Positions 10,201 to 18,389 of a DNA stretch of 64,000 bases are shown one piece after another. Numbering within the stretch: the first letter of the stretch is position 1; the number at the start of each line of letters is the position of its first letter. The notes beneath the pieces are model-generated. The model was not told the DNA's origin. It worked only from the letters and a program-made list of their open reading frames with translations, and made no database searches. Source of the stretch: Aggregatimonas sangjinii (GTDB taxonomy: Bacteria; Bacteroidota; Bacteroidia; Flavobacteriales; Flavobacteriaceae); assembly GCF_005943945.1 (NCBI RefSeq), contig NZ_CP040710.1, forward strand, positions 1,933,001 to 1,997,000. The letters run 5' to 3'. The position numbers and the translations under genes are program-made.

Positions 10201-11892
10201 ACTTACTGTTGCACCTTCGGAGACAGTAAAAATCTGTGGAATAACATTTAGTTCTGTACCTTCTAAAACGTTGACAAAAATGACATGGTCGTTGCGATTG
10301 ATATCTGCATCTGTCTGAACAGGTAGGGCAAATGAAACAATATCATTTTCACCGCTACCCGCAGGTGGCGAGACCGTTACGTTCACCGTCCATAGCTGTG
10401 CCGTACCGTTGCCCGCCGTGACGGTATAGGTCTGTGCGGCGTTGAAATCGCGTACCTCCCCGATGCCCGGGTCGATTGTCGCTCCTCCCGAAATACTCAG
10501 TGCCGAGGGGGCGGTATTCAATTCGGTACCGTCGGTCACGTTCACCGTGATGGTATGGGTGTCCGCATCTATGGTCGAACTGTTCTGGATAGGCAGCGCA
10601 AAGGCCGTGATGTCGTTCCCGTCCTGCAGCGAACCGCCGCTGATGTTCACCTCTATCGTATCGACCACTCCGGGGTCAGATACCGAGGTGGCCGTTATCG
10701 TGACCGTTCCCGCCGCAAGGCCGGTCAAAAGTCCGTTCGCATCTATGGTGGCGACCGTATCGTCGCTCGAGGACCAGATGACACTGGCATCCGTGGCATC
10801 GGCGGGCAGTACCGTGGCGATCAATTGCCGTACCGCCCCCTGGGCATCCGGGTCTTCCTGTGCTATCGTTATGGCGCTTGCCGGTACCCGGTCGGGTTCC
10901 ACCACCGTGACGGTCACCGTATCGGTCGCCTCGGGGTTCGAGAGCGAGGTAACGGTCACTATGGCCGTGCCAAGACCCACCGCGATACAGACGTTGTTCT
11001 CGTCGATCAGTACCACATCGGGATTATCGGATACCAGGATAAAGCCTTGATCGCTCGCGTTGGGCGGGTCGAAGGTGATGTCGGGCGCCACCTCGTCGCC
11101 CAGTTGCAGCTCTATGGTATCGTCCTCGCCCAGGAAGATCGAGATGACCCGGATTACCTCCACCACGTTGAAGGACAGCGTTTCCCTGAGCTCCTGCCCG
11201 TTGCTGTCCCGCAGCACGAAGACCAGCTCTTGGGTACCGAGCTCCGAGGGCGTGAACATAAAGGGATAGGTACCGGGCGCTATCGCGGCATAGTCGCCGT
11301 CCAACGGATAGCCCTCTTCCTGTATCGGGGCAAGCGTACCCGAACCGGAGGCGAACTCCAGACGGGCCTCGTAGGTGACCTCCAGGGCCGTGTCCACCGG
11401 CTCGAACAACAAGAAGATATCGGCCGCCTTTCCCAGTTCGATCTCGGTGAGCTCGCTAGAGGCCTCCCAAAGGGCGGGGACGTTCTCCAGATCGTACGTT
11501 ATCTCGATCTCCTCCGAAATCCCGAAATTGTCCGACCCGACGATCTTTACCCGGTGCTCCCCCACTTCGGTACCCATGTACAACAGCGAGGTCGTAAAAG
11601 GGGACTCTATAGGCTGGCCCTTTCCCGCCTCCAGACGGTTCCCTTCGACGTCCTCGAAGTAACCGTTGCCCTGCAGTATCTCATAGGAAATGGTGTACTC
11701 GTAGTTCTCCAGAATTGCCTCGGGCACTATGGTAAAGGTTGTGGGGAGGCCCTGGTTGACGAAGCCCTCGGAGGTATGCTCCTCGAGGATCTCGAACTCC
11801 ACCTCGGTGATCAGCCCCACATCCTTGGTACAGGCTAGCGCCACCAAGAACAGGCAACAAAGGGATACGGCTCTATCGAGGGACTTTTTCAT
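7243..11892 (-). CDS. Giant multi-domain surface lipoprotein B, paralogue of A
   Basis: A 1549-residue lipoprotein with the same signal peptide and lipobox (LVALAC) as its neighbour. The first about 330 residues look identical to lipoprotein A, and near-identity continues to about residue 440. It begins with two TraQ-like (DUF3872) domains and BIG2 domains, then diverges. There are DUF5018-like units (NDIVSFALPVQ, NEIISFSIPNQ, NDIIAFSLPVQ), a cadherin-like domain (VAVDDVGAVELGG), three BIG2 units and a second cadherin-like unit (VAGNDSFEVAEGG). A DUF5011-like bacterial Ig domain (TAGTYLVTYTVSDTAGN), one more DUF5018 unit and the C-terminal domain shared with A follow. It lacks the six-copy array and the PKD domain. 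It is transcribed toward lipoprotein A and lies 215 bases downstream of the TraO-like gene. The most likely role is the same surface function with a different repeat stalk. Confidence 0.9.
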   Translation of the reverse strand: MKKSLDRAVSLCCLFLVALACTKDVGLITEVEFEILEEHTSEGFVNQGLPTTFTIVPEAILENYEYTISYEILQGNGYFEDVEGNRLEAGKGQPIESPFTTSLLYMGTEVGEHRVKIVGSDNFGISEEIEITYDLENVPALWEASSELTEIELGKAADIFLLFEPVDTALEVTYEARLEFASGSGTLAPIQEEGYPLDGDYAAIAPGTYPFMFTPSELGTQELVFVLRDSNGQELRETLSFNVVEVIRVISIFLGEDDTIELQLGDEVAPDITFDPPNASDQGFILVSDNPDVVLIDENNVCIAVGLGTAIVTVTSLSNPEATDTVTVTVVEPDRVPASAITIAQEDPDAQGAVRQLIATVLPADATDASVIWSSSDDTVATIDANGLLTGLAAGTVTITATSVSDPGVVDTIEVNISGGSLQDGNDITAFALPIQNSSTIDADTHTITVNVTDGTELNTAPSALSISGGATIDPGIGEVRDFNAAQTYTVTAGNGTAQLWTVNVTVSPPAGSGENDIVSFALPVQTDADINRNDHVIFVNVLEGTELNVIPQIFTVSEGATVSPDITEIQDFSRPVTYTVTAENGEEQIWTIRIVIVPADSNAENEIISFSIPNQVGTSIIDNENATVAIEVPQGIDLTSIVPNEVTLSENAMLFPVATEAQDFTEQFIYVVTAENGVEKFWTVTVTVLPSTGSDENDIIAFSLPVQNSSTIDTVNHTVTVNVTDGTELNVVPLQFTTSNNATIEPSTTQARDFSAPVTYTVISQSGIQQVWTVNTTAAANQPPVAVDDVGAVELGGSVRIDVLANDTDVDTPNAELIISGIIGVQPDNAGSFSEDNDGRTFVFTSSGEYQGDASFGYTVSDGNPGNEDFGQVTITITQTPVSITALNIVPSEYLLEVDETLRLTTEITPNDATNRILTWQSSDPDAVSVDQNGNVTGLQAEGSAIITATTNDGSNIAAEAIIDVNFLEIPVTSVVIDPPSGTLAVGEQLQLNGTTLPADASAAGVDWFSEDEDIATIDGTGLVRGISVGTVNIIADAIDGNGASQTASITVTPADIPLIGISVTPSTASIVEGATVQLGLVFDPTNASNQEVVWSSDNPNTATVDNDGLVRGVEAGTTTVTAISVDDNSIITTAQITVTAENTEPVAGNDSFEVAEGGNLNRPILTNDVDGENDDLTVDWVAGSSANIGQPIGGSNGGLFTISAGGALSFDTNGDFENLNDGESRQTTIDYRVSDGQLSSNIARVTVTVNGSGSSDTTPPEISLIGLDPVELFVNEPYTEEGATAQDDVDGILSNDDISIDNSSVDTTTAGTYLVTYTVSDTAGNVAERFRTVTVSLRSGNDILSFNFPRLTGPPVIDVLNHTVLGEVEFGSSRNASPISLTISEGATINPQDISPQDFSVPVSYTVTAQNGDIQVWTITLAEASAPPSPDFSFSIDPVSSPVSGSVNITFRITPNQAAIDAGIVFQMQFNRNGGDIIADFEYGAGSFISSQLFTVSSGTSSGTFVGLERPNCEFYDFNFTVSNNLSLPTQMRNVGFQVRDTAQPCD

Positions 11893-12064
11893 TCGCAGTG
11901 TGGGACTGACTCATTAACGGTCTTCGTAATCAAAGGGTGCCCTGAACCGGCACCATCCGCTTAGATTAACGGTAGCACAAGATAAGGATTCGTACGTAAT
12001 GTTAAAACCGATAACATACTTTTTAATCCGGAATTCGGACAAAGGAATGTTTTAAGGGACGAAA
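10565..12064. repeat. Copy 2 of the 1.5-kb near-identical duplication
   Basis: Counterpart of 5502-7000. It includes the 5' 440 codons of lipoprotein B and about 170 bases of upstream DNA. The homology starts at GCATCTATGGTCGAACT and stops after AGGGACGAAA. Because the duplicated block covers the promoter side, lipid anchor and TraQ-like domains but not the stalk, recombination between copies would swap or delete stalks. Confidence 0.93.
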
Positions 12065-12107
12065 GGATGCGCACGGATTAATAATGAGGAAGAAGGGCAA
12101 TAAAAAA

Positions 12108-12659
12108 CTATTCCAAATAGTAGCGCAAACCGATACCTGAGTAGTTCGTGAACTTACCAAAGTCACTATTCGCATGATACGCTTCAGAAGTCTTTAGTAC
12201 TAAGGAGAAGTACTCACTAATGATTATATCGTAATCGAGGCTCACGACGCCCCCGAAAATAAATTTACTTTTACCCGCTACGGAGACTATATTGGTAAGC
12301 TCAACTTGACCGTTATTAACAGATTCATAACCAACAAGGGCTCCACCACCGACGGACAAGCTTTGCTGAAGTATTCTACGACTTCGCAATGTCAACACCG
12401 TAAAAAAGTAAGAGTAACTACCGGTAACACTGAGATATGGAACGTCTACCTCTCCATTTTTAAAATTAGTATAAGTTCCGTTTAGGGCTATTTGCGTAAA
12501 AGACCTATCATTCAACATTGTATTGAAGGTAAACTCACCACCATACCCATCACCATAAATACCCCCGGTCAAAGTGGCAGTTTTTGAGTATTGGGCAGAG
12601 CTTACCACAGAAAAACCTAGTAGTAATAGAACGATGGTGTATTTTATACTTAGATTCAA
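12108..12659 (-). CDS. TraO-like outer-membrane conjugation-type protein (orphan)
   Basis: A 183-residue protein with an N-terminal signal peptide (cleavage near SSAQ) and predominantly beta-strand sequence ending in RYYLE, as in small outer-membrane barrels. Features such as GGGALVGYESVN, SKFIFGGVVSLDYDI and the GIGLRYYL tail resemble the Bacteroidetes conjugative protein TraO. The start is TTG at 12659. It overlaps the TGA stop of the TraN-like gene as TTGA, and no better ATG precedes the signal peptide, so translation is probably coupled. No other conjugation genes (TraG, TraM, mobilisation) are in the window. Function outside conjugation is unknown; co-occurrence with TraN-like and TraQ-like proteins suggests an outer-membrane assembly. 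Confidence 0.7.
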   Translation of the reverse strand: MNLSIKYTIVLLLLGFSVVSSAQYSKTATLTGGIYGDGYGGEFTFNTMLNDRSFTQIALNGTYTNFKNGEVDVPYLSVTGSYSYFFTVLTLRSRRILQQSLSVGGGALVGYESVNNGQVELTNIVSVAGKSKFIFGGVVSLDYDIIISEYFSLVLKTSEAYHANSDFGKFTNYSGIGLRYYLE

Positions 12660-13717
12660 TTCGATGGGGAGTTTACTATTAAATTATCCATGGGCAGTAC
12701 TACCCCATTATCACTACTTGCATCGGTCAACACTATGCTTACGGTCTCTTTGTTTCCAATTTCAAAATTTTTAAATACATACACTACTTCGTTAACACTT
12801 TGTGGATCGATGGTTTCCTGAAGATTAAAACTATAAAGAGGAGTGATTATTTTTTCTAATTGACCTACCCCTGTTCTTCTGAAAAACCCCAATCCTCCCA
12901 CTGAAAATTCTTTTTTCGAATTATTCTCTATTTGTAAAATAAAATACTTTTCGTTTCTGTCAGTAAGGATATTATTCAACCGAAGTGCTATTTTTTTGTT
13001 CTTTCTAAAACTTCTTTTTAAAATGGTTTTCTGCAAATAATTGTTCTCGCAAAAAATACGGTAATACTCTTCACGGTCGGTATCGTACAAATCGTCATCT
13101 TCATTCTCTCGACTGTTATTCCCAGACGCTTGTTTTGGAACATCCTTATTCTGCTGCACCAAAGTATCCATAGAAGTATTATCCATATTCACCTGTGCTG
13201 TTGGCTTGTTATCCGTTGCTGTCGAAGAAGAAGTATCGGCTTCATTCGCTTGGGTAGCGTCCGAAGTATCGGTATCGACGGGAGCACTAGTATTATCAGT
13301 GATCTCCGGTGAATCGTTTTCCTCGGTTTTCCGATCCGCAACATCCGAAGCGCCAACTGTTTTGCCCGGATTGGTCTGGCTCACCGCCTGATCGATGGTA
13401 AGGATAAAATTGAATTTCTGAATTTCTTCCGAATAGCTAAGCGCAAAAGAATAGGCATACCCGTCTTCCGTAATTACTAAAAGATTGCTGGGCTTACCTT
13501 TACGGCCTTTGAGCAATCCTATTTGGGTATGGTCTTCGTATTCAAAATTAAAATTTACAGCGGGAGGAACTACTTTGGCTATGTTCGACGGAAAAAAAAT
13601 CGTGGTGGTCACATTATCGTTGGCATTTATCGGAATGGCAGATTGCGCCTGTACAGCAAAGCATGCCAACAGCATACTTCCTAAAAAAACCACAAAGCAG
13701 GTAGGGAACGATTTCAT
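12656..13717 (-). CDS. TraN-like (DUF4138) conjugation-type protein (orphan)
   Basis: A 353-residue protein, taking ATG at 13717 so that the signal peptide (MKSFPTCFVVFLGSMLLACF...AQSA) is at the N-terminus; a longer frame upstream has no such signal. The N-terminal domain (TTTIFFPSNIAKV, then LLVITEDGYAYSFALSYSEE) and the C-terminal domain (ALRLNNILTDRNEKYFILQIENNS...GGLGFFRR) match the pattern of Bacteroidetes TraN/DUF4138, which in conjugative elements is an outer-membrane-linked channel component. Between them lies an acidic, Ser/Thr-rich linker of roughly 120 residues, unusual for conjugative TraN. The following TraO-like gene overlaps its stop by 4 bases. The TraN-TraO order mirrors conjugative tra operons. 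Confidence 0.7.
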   Translation of the reverse strand: MKSFPTCFVVFLGSMLLACFAVQAQSAIPINANDNVTTTIFFPSNIAKVVPPAVNFNFEYEDHTQIGLLKGRKGKPSNLLVITEDGYAYSFALSYSEEIQKFNFILTIDQAVSQTNPGKTVGASDVADRKTEENDSPEITDNTSAPVDTDTSDATQANEADTSSSTATDNKPTAQVNMDNTSMDTLVQQNKDVPKQASGNNSRENEDDDLYDTDREEYYRIFCENNYLQKTILKRSFRKNKKIALRLNNILTDRNEKYFILQIENNSKKEFSVGGLGFFRRTGVGQLEKIITPLYSFNLQETIDPQSVNEVVYVFKNFEIGNKETVSIVLTDASSDNGVVLPMDNLIVNSPSN

Positions 13718-13960
13718 AGGTGAGGCTTCTTTGCTGGCTTTAGACCATTTTAATTGACCAACGTCAGGCCTAATAACACAAACGACCAAAATACAAAATT
13801 ATTAAATAATGACCCGAAACTTTTAAGTTATCGGTAAAGGGAGCGATTTCATGGATTTGTGAAGCCCTGCCTCCATTGAGGCACTATAAGGTTACAATAC
13901 GGTGATCACTCTACAAGGGAATCCTTGTTTTCGGGTTGCATGATTCCAAATACTGGCCAT

Positions 13961-15376
13961 TTATCTAAAATGGGCTTTCAAAAAATCCCGCGCATTCCCG
14001 AACATAAATTTATCCACTATCTCTTTGGCGCTCAACCTATTTTTGGGCTCTAATTTCTTTCCTTCAGGACTCTTCAGGAAATCATTTGCATGCTTCACTA
14101 AAAATTTGGGCAGTTTATCTAAATCCTTGGCGGCCCAAAAACCGGGCAAAGGGTCGATGATACCATCAAAATCGGTTCCCAAGCATTGAATATTCCACGC
14201 CTCCATTTTAAGTAAATTCAGATATTTGGCCATATGTTCTATTTGCTTCCAGATAAGTTTAGAGCTCTTGTTGCGGCCGGCCAACAAACCCATCACTTTT
14301 TTATGTGCAATACGCCGCTCATCCAATTGTATTCCAAAAATACCTTGTGAACGTGCGATTCTGAAAATCTCATCGTCGTAAAAATTGATAGTCGCATCAT
14401 TGAAATCAGTATCGACCCGATTGTTATCGATCGGATTGTTACGACCATTGACGGCACCGTGGCTAACAATAAGCGGGATTTTACTAGCGTATTCCGATTT
14501 TACAATTTCGTAATACTCATAACGTGATTTCACATTCATATGTTTGACATCAATGAGAATGCGGTTCTTTTTATTATTGTCAAGCAAGGCGGAAAGTGCT
14601 TTTTTACCCAAAGATGTAATGCCCTGACTATTATCCACTTTTTGCTTGATAATAGCATCCACGAGTCCACCCATGCTCTTTTCGTGGCCGCAGAGTTCGT
14701 TATCGAAGTGATGTGCCAACCCTACGAAAAATGGACGAAAGGTCCAATTTTTTACGATTTTTATATTTTCGAGGACCTCTTTTTCGTCCGCTTTGGGCCG
14801 CCCCGCCAAGACCAAACCGGAATTGAAAACATGACAACCTTCGATGCTTGTAATCATGAAGATAGTAGGAATACCGTCAGCTTTCCACTGCTCGATTTCC
14901 TGATAACTTTTGACCATTTTATAACGGACTTTTTTGCCGTGTACAGTAACCGGTTTATTATCCAATTCTTTGTAAAATTCATATTCGTTATTTAAGTCTT
15001 CAAAATAGTCGGTCATTTTCTGAATATGACGGATGCGATCTATTCCGATACCAGTGGCGAGATTTCTGAACAAACGCCCAATGAATTTTACATCGCCCGT
15101 ATCGTGAACCATTTGTTTTTCCATGGGGTATAGGGAAATGACGAGTATCCTGCCTTTGCCGCCATAAACCGATGTCAGGTCTGACTGGGTGAATTTGGTC
15201 AATGTCAAAAGATTATTGATTTTCTTACTGACCGGATTCACTCCTTTCCTATGATAAATGCTATTTCTTCTCATCCGATTGGGGCTGTTCCGTTTTTTAG
15301 TGCTTTTTTGATCGAAACTTCTTCCAAAGGGCTTTAGGGAGGGGTGGCAATGTAAATCGATATACACATTTTTCAT
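13961..15376 (-). CDS. Cytoplasmic membrane-dipeptidase-like (peptidase M19) amidohydrolase
   Basis: A 471-residue member of the renal dipeptidase (M19) TIM-barrel family, zinc enzymes that hydrolyse dipeptides. Visible metal-ligand and active-site motifs: DLHCH at the extreme N-terminus, SIEGCHVF (bridging Glu), LAHHFDNE, IVSHGAVNGRN and CLGTDFDGIIDPLPGF near the C-terminus. There is no signal peptide, unlike the M19 lipoprotein at 62984, so it probably acts in the cytoplasm. The start ATG gives MKNVYIDLHCH directly. It sits 243 bases upstream of the TraN-like start on the same strand, with no obvious functional link. Confidence 0.8.
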   Translation of the reverse strand: MKNVYIDLHCHPSLKPFGRSFDQKSTKKRNSPNRMRRNSIYHRKGVNPVSKKINNLLTLTKFTQSDLTSVYGGKGRILVISLYPMEKQMVHDTGDVKFIGRLFRNLATGIGIDRIRHIQKMTDYFEDLNNEYEFYKELDNKPVTVHGKKVRYKMVKSYQEIEQWKADGIPTIFMITSIEGCHVFNSGLVLAGRPKADEKEVLENIKIVKNWTFRPFFVGLAHHFDNELCGHEKSMGGLVDAIIKQKVDNSQGITSLGKKALSALLDNNKKNRILIDVKHMNVKSRYEYYEIVKSEYASKIPLIVSHGAVNGRNNPIDNNRVDTDFNDATINFYDDEIFRIARSQGIFGIQLDERRIAHKKVMGLLAGRNKSSKLIWKQIEHMAKYLNLLKMEAWNIQCLGTDFDGIIDPLPGFWAAKDLDKLPKFLVKHANDFLKSPEGKKLEPKNRLSAKEIVDKFMFGNARDFLKAHFR

Positions 15377-16024
15377 ACTTGCATATTAATAGAATAAAAA
15401 TTCGAATAGTATCGAGGGCGGGGAAAAGGTCGTATCAATAGACCCTAGCGTGCGACGTCATGCTACAATTAGCGCGACATAACCAATATTGTAATGGGAG
15501 AATGATGTGAGGGAAATTCAGTGCTTGACTAGACTAAAGATATACATTTTTGACAAAAATAGTACTTGCGCTCCTAAAAAGATGCCGTTATTTTAATAAT
15601 GTAGATATTTACCATGAACCGTATATCTTTTAAATATTACCGAACAAGTTAAAACTGTGCCATTTACTTTGTGTACGATGATTATCCTTTTTCTAAAACG
15701 CATGCTTTCCGACGCGTCATCTTCAAGAGGCAAAAACGTGAATCTATTTAAAAGACTGTATGGAAATGTCTCGCTTATTTTCTTAGGGCCTCTTTTTGCG
15801 CCTTATTTCGTTAAAATTTTTGACCGTAGCGCTGCTATGCTCAAAAATTTTGCCTCATAATGCATCAAAAATAGACCATAACAATTCTAACGACATATTT
15901 CCAAACAGTCTCTAAGTAAGAAATGATGTCGAATAAGAAGCATTGAAATTTTGCCAAACCCCAACCCTAAAAAAAGGCTTCAGATTGATGCGCAATAATA
16001 CCGATTATTATGGCCTATTTTAAA
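15377..16024. other. Intergenic region, no confident gene
   Basis: An A+T-rich stretch between divergent genes. A 67-codon frame (15657-15860, GTG start, possible ATG at 15678) is open but has no recognisable features and I do not call it. A 19-base sequence ATTTCCAAACAGTCTCTAA at 15897-15915 recurs at 42266-42284. Nothing else identified. Confidence 0.5.
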
Positions 16025-16032
16025 TATCTTTG
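16025..16032 (+). promoter_or_regulatory. Bacteroidetes-type -7 promoter element for the DUF481 gene
   Basis: TATCTTTG matches the TAnnTTTG consensus exactly and lies 20 bases before the ATG at 16053. No clear -33 TTTG was seen. Confidence 0.6.
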
Positions 16033-16052
16033 CCGGTTTATAATTGACATCA

Positions 16053-16826
16053 ATGCATACATCCAAATTTTTCGTTGCGCTCTTTCTACTAGTGTTTTGT
16101 TTATCTAATAGGGTCAGTTCGCAACTGGTGAACATCGAATCTCAACGAATGCAGAGCGACTCGGTGCGATTTGCGTTGAAAAGCGATTTGCTATTCAATT
16201 ACAGTGACAACAATGGGAATTATATCATTCAAATCGGTTCGAACATCACGGCCCAATTGAAAGCCAAAGATTTAAAAAAAACATATTTTTTTATTGGGAA
16301 CTATAACCTTATTCGGAGTAAGGACGAAGAATTCCAAAACTCATGGTTCCTTCATGTACGGTACAATCAAAAACTTTCTAAACTATTTCGTTTGGAGGCT
16401 TTTCTCCAAAATCAAAACAATACGCGCCTCACCATCACGAGCCGCAATTTAATCGGTGCAGGGATACGCTTAAAATTCATATCGACGGAAACGGGAAAGG
16501 CTTATTTTGGAAATTCCTATATGTACGAAATAGAGCAGATAAAAGAACCTAAGCAACAGTTTTACAACCATAGAAACAGTAGTTATTTGTCGCTATCACA
16601 GCATTTTAAGAGAACGAAGCTCGATTTGGTTGGCACGGTCTATTTTCAACCTCTATACAACAACATCGCCAACCATCGTGTTTTAGCACAGCTGAAGGCG
16701 GAATTACCCTTGGGCAAGCGATTGCGTTTTTCGGCTTTGTACAATTATTTTTATGCCAGTTTTCCTGAAAACGACACTTCGGACTATTCCTCGAATTTAC
16801 AGCTTGGGCTAACTTTTCAAATATAA
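16053..16826 (+). CDS. DUF481-type outer-membrane protein
   Basis: A 257-residue protein taking ATG 16053 (an in-frame TTG lies 9 bases upstream). It has a signal peptide ending near VSSQ, then alternating beta strands with aromatic girdles (YFIGNYNLIRS, WFLHVRYNQKL, LFRLEAFLQNQNN). It ends in LQLGLTFQI, a terminal aromatic or hydrophobic strand typical of outer-membrane barrels. The pattern fits the DUF481 'salt-induced outer membrane protein' family; the substrate is unknown. An exact -7 promoter element precedes it. It converges on the sugar dehydrogenase gene. Confidence 0.72.
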   Translation: MHTSKFFVALFLLVFCLSNRVSSQLVNIESQRMQSDSVRFALKSDLLFNYSDNNGNYIIQIGSNITAQLKAKDLKKTYFFIGNYNLIRSKDEEFQNSWFLHVRYNQKLSKLFRLEAFLQNQNNTRLTITSRNLIGAGIRLKFISTETGKAYFGNSYMYEIEQIKEPKQQFYNHRNSSYLSLSQHFKRTKLDLVGTVYFQPLYNNIANHRVLAQLKAELPLGKRLRFSALYNYFYASFPENDTSDYSSNLQLGLTFQI

Positions 16827-16843
16827 AATACCACACGACTCGT

Positions 16844-18052
16844 TTAATCTAGGCTGGCGACCTTGGGTTCCTCATAGGAAAGACGGTAAATAGCATCCCC
16901 AAAGTCATCGGAAATCAATAAGGAACCGTCTTTTAATTCTAATATGTCTACAGGTCTCCCGAACGCTTCTTGCGTTTCTTCATTGAGCCATCCGTCCAGA
17001 AAGGTATCGTAGCTTACGGCCTTGTTGTCTTGCAAGGTTACCGTTGAGATTTTATAACCTACTTTGGAGCTCCGGTTCCACGATCCATGTTCGGCGATAA
17101 AGGCCAATCCCTTATATTTTTCGGGGAACATGCCCCCCGTATAGAACTTGATTCCCAAAGGAGCTACATGGGCCCCTAACGCCTGAACGGGTGCTACAAA
17201 ATCCGAACAGGGATGTTGGCTGCCGAACTCCGGGTCCGATACAGTGCCCCCATGACAAAACGGATAGCCAAAATGTTGGCCCGCTACTGTAACGCGATTT
17301 AGCTCACAAGGTGGAATGTCATCTCCGAGCATATCCCTGCCGTTGTCGGTAAACCATAATTCCTCCGTTTCCGGATGCCAGGTAAAGCCGACGGAGTTCC
17401 GTACGCCCTTTGCATAAATTTCCCTGTTCGTACCGTCCGGGTCCATTCGAGTGATGGTCGCGAAACGCTCGTCTTCCTTCGATTTATCACAAATATTGCA
17501 GGGTGCGCCTACTGGTACATATAATTTTCCGTCGGGACCGAAGGCAATATATTTCCAACCATGGTGAAACTCTGTCGGATAGTCGTCATAGACCACTTCC
17601 GGGGACTTTGGAGTACTTAACTGCTGTTCTATGTTGGGATACCGCAAAAGTCTACCCACCTCTGCAACATATAATGCGCCATCTTTGAAGGCCAGGCCGT
17701 TGGGCACCTTCAGAGTAGTGTCGAGAACAATCATTTTTTCCGCCCTAAAATCCCCATCCAAATCCTGAAGCGCGTAAACGGTATTCTCATTTCTCGTACC
17801 AACAAAAAGAGTTCCATTGTCGCCCATAGCCATTGAACGCGCTCCGTCTATACCCTCCGCAAAAACATCGATCTTAAATCCTTCGGGAAGATTTAAACTA
17901 TCTATGGCCAGATTACCTTCATAGGGAGGTGCTTCTTTGGCAATGGGAACTTCAACAACCTCTTTTTTATCCTCTTTACAGGACGCAATAACAAGGCAAA
18001 GAAGTAATGCGAGTCCGCCTTTTCCGACTAATTTTTTCATACGATGATTCAT
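16844..18052 (-). CDS. PQQ-dependent sugar (sorbosone-type) dehydrogenase lipoprotein
   Basis: A 402-residue periplasmic or surface lipoprotein (lipobox VIASC) with the six-bladed propeller pattern of soluble glucose/sorbosone dehydrogenases. Examples are LNLPEGFKIDVFAEG, ARSMAMGDNGTLFVGTRN, VPNGLAFKDGALYVAE, FGPDGKLYVPVGAPCN, TRMDPDGTNREIYAKG, NSVGFTWHPETEELWFTDNGRD, GYPFCHGG and LLISDDFGDAIYRL. Such proteins oxidise aldoses or sorbosone with PQQ. No PQQ biosynthesis genes are nearby and the actual substrate is not predictable. An alternative start is the ATG 12 bases downstream (MKKLVGKGG). Confidence 0.85.
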   Translation of the reverse strand: MNHRMKKLVGKGGLALLLCLVIASCKEDKKEVVEVPIAKEAPPYEGNLAIDSLNLPEGFKIDVFAEGIDGARSMAMGDNGTLFVGTRNENTVYALQDLDGDFRAEKMIVLDTTLKVPNGLAFKDGALYVAEVGRLLRYPNIEQQLSTPKSPEVVYDDYPTEFHHGWKYIAFGPDGKLYVPVGAPCNICDKSKEDERFATITRMDPDGTNREIYAKGVRNSVGFTWHPETEELWFTDNGRDMLGDDIPPCELNRVTVAGQHFGYPFCHGGTVSDPEFGSQHPCSDFVAPVQALGAHVAPLGIKFYTGGMFPEKYKGLAFIAEHGSWNRSSKVGYKISTVTLQDNKAVSYDTFLDGWLNEETQEAFGRPVDILELKDGSLLISDDFGDAIYRLSYEEPKVASLD

Positions 18053-18389
18053 TTTAAGAAGAATATAAAGATACTCAAGCCATTTTCACCCTCCAAGTAC
18101 TGCTAACAATTTTAGCTAACCGTTTCGCCGTTTATGGTAGCTTCCACTGTAGAAATCGACATAGACGGACAATGACATTTCAGAACTATTCGTGCAGTTG
18201 ATCGGTAAAACTTCTTAGCTTTAGCCGTTTCGGGCCTAGTCCTAGAGCTTACGGAGCCATTCTTGAGCTAAAACCCACAAATGAAGCAACTAAACCAGAA
18301 ACTTTGCGGGGATATGGATATCAACCTTGAGCCCAGAAGATATAGAGACTGAGGCTTACATGAGTTGCACTTAATAATTCAAAACAACA
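18053..18389. other. Intergenic region between divergent genes
   Basis: About 340 bases between the sugar dehydrogenase and DoxX starts. I see no frame, hairpin or exact -7 element on either strand. Confidence 0.4.

Noticed and set aside
1097-11892. Type IX secretion cargo for the giant proteins
   Set aside because: They start with lipoboxes and I could not recognise a C-terminal type IX sorting domain; the ends are a shared beta domain without the usual motifs.
12108-13717. A complete conjugative element
   Set aside because: Only TraN-, TraO- and TraQ-like parts are present; no relaxase, coupling protein, TraG/TraM, integrase or att repeats in the window.
15657-15860. Possible 67-codon gene in the 15.4-16.0 kb gap
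   Set aside because: GTG start, no signal, motif or promoter, and composition like the surrounding non-coding DNA.
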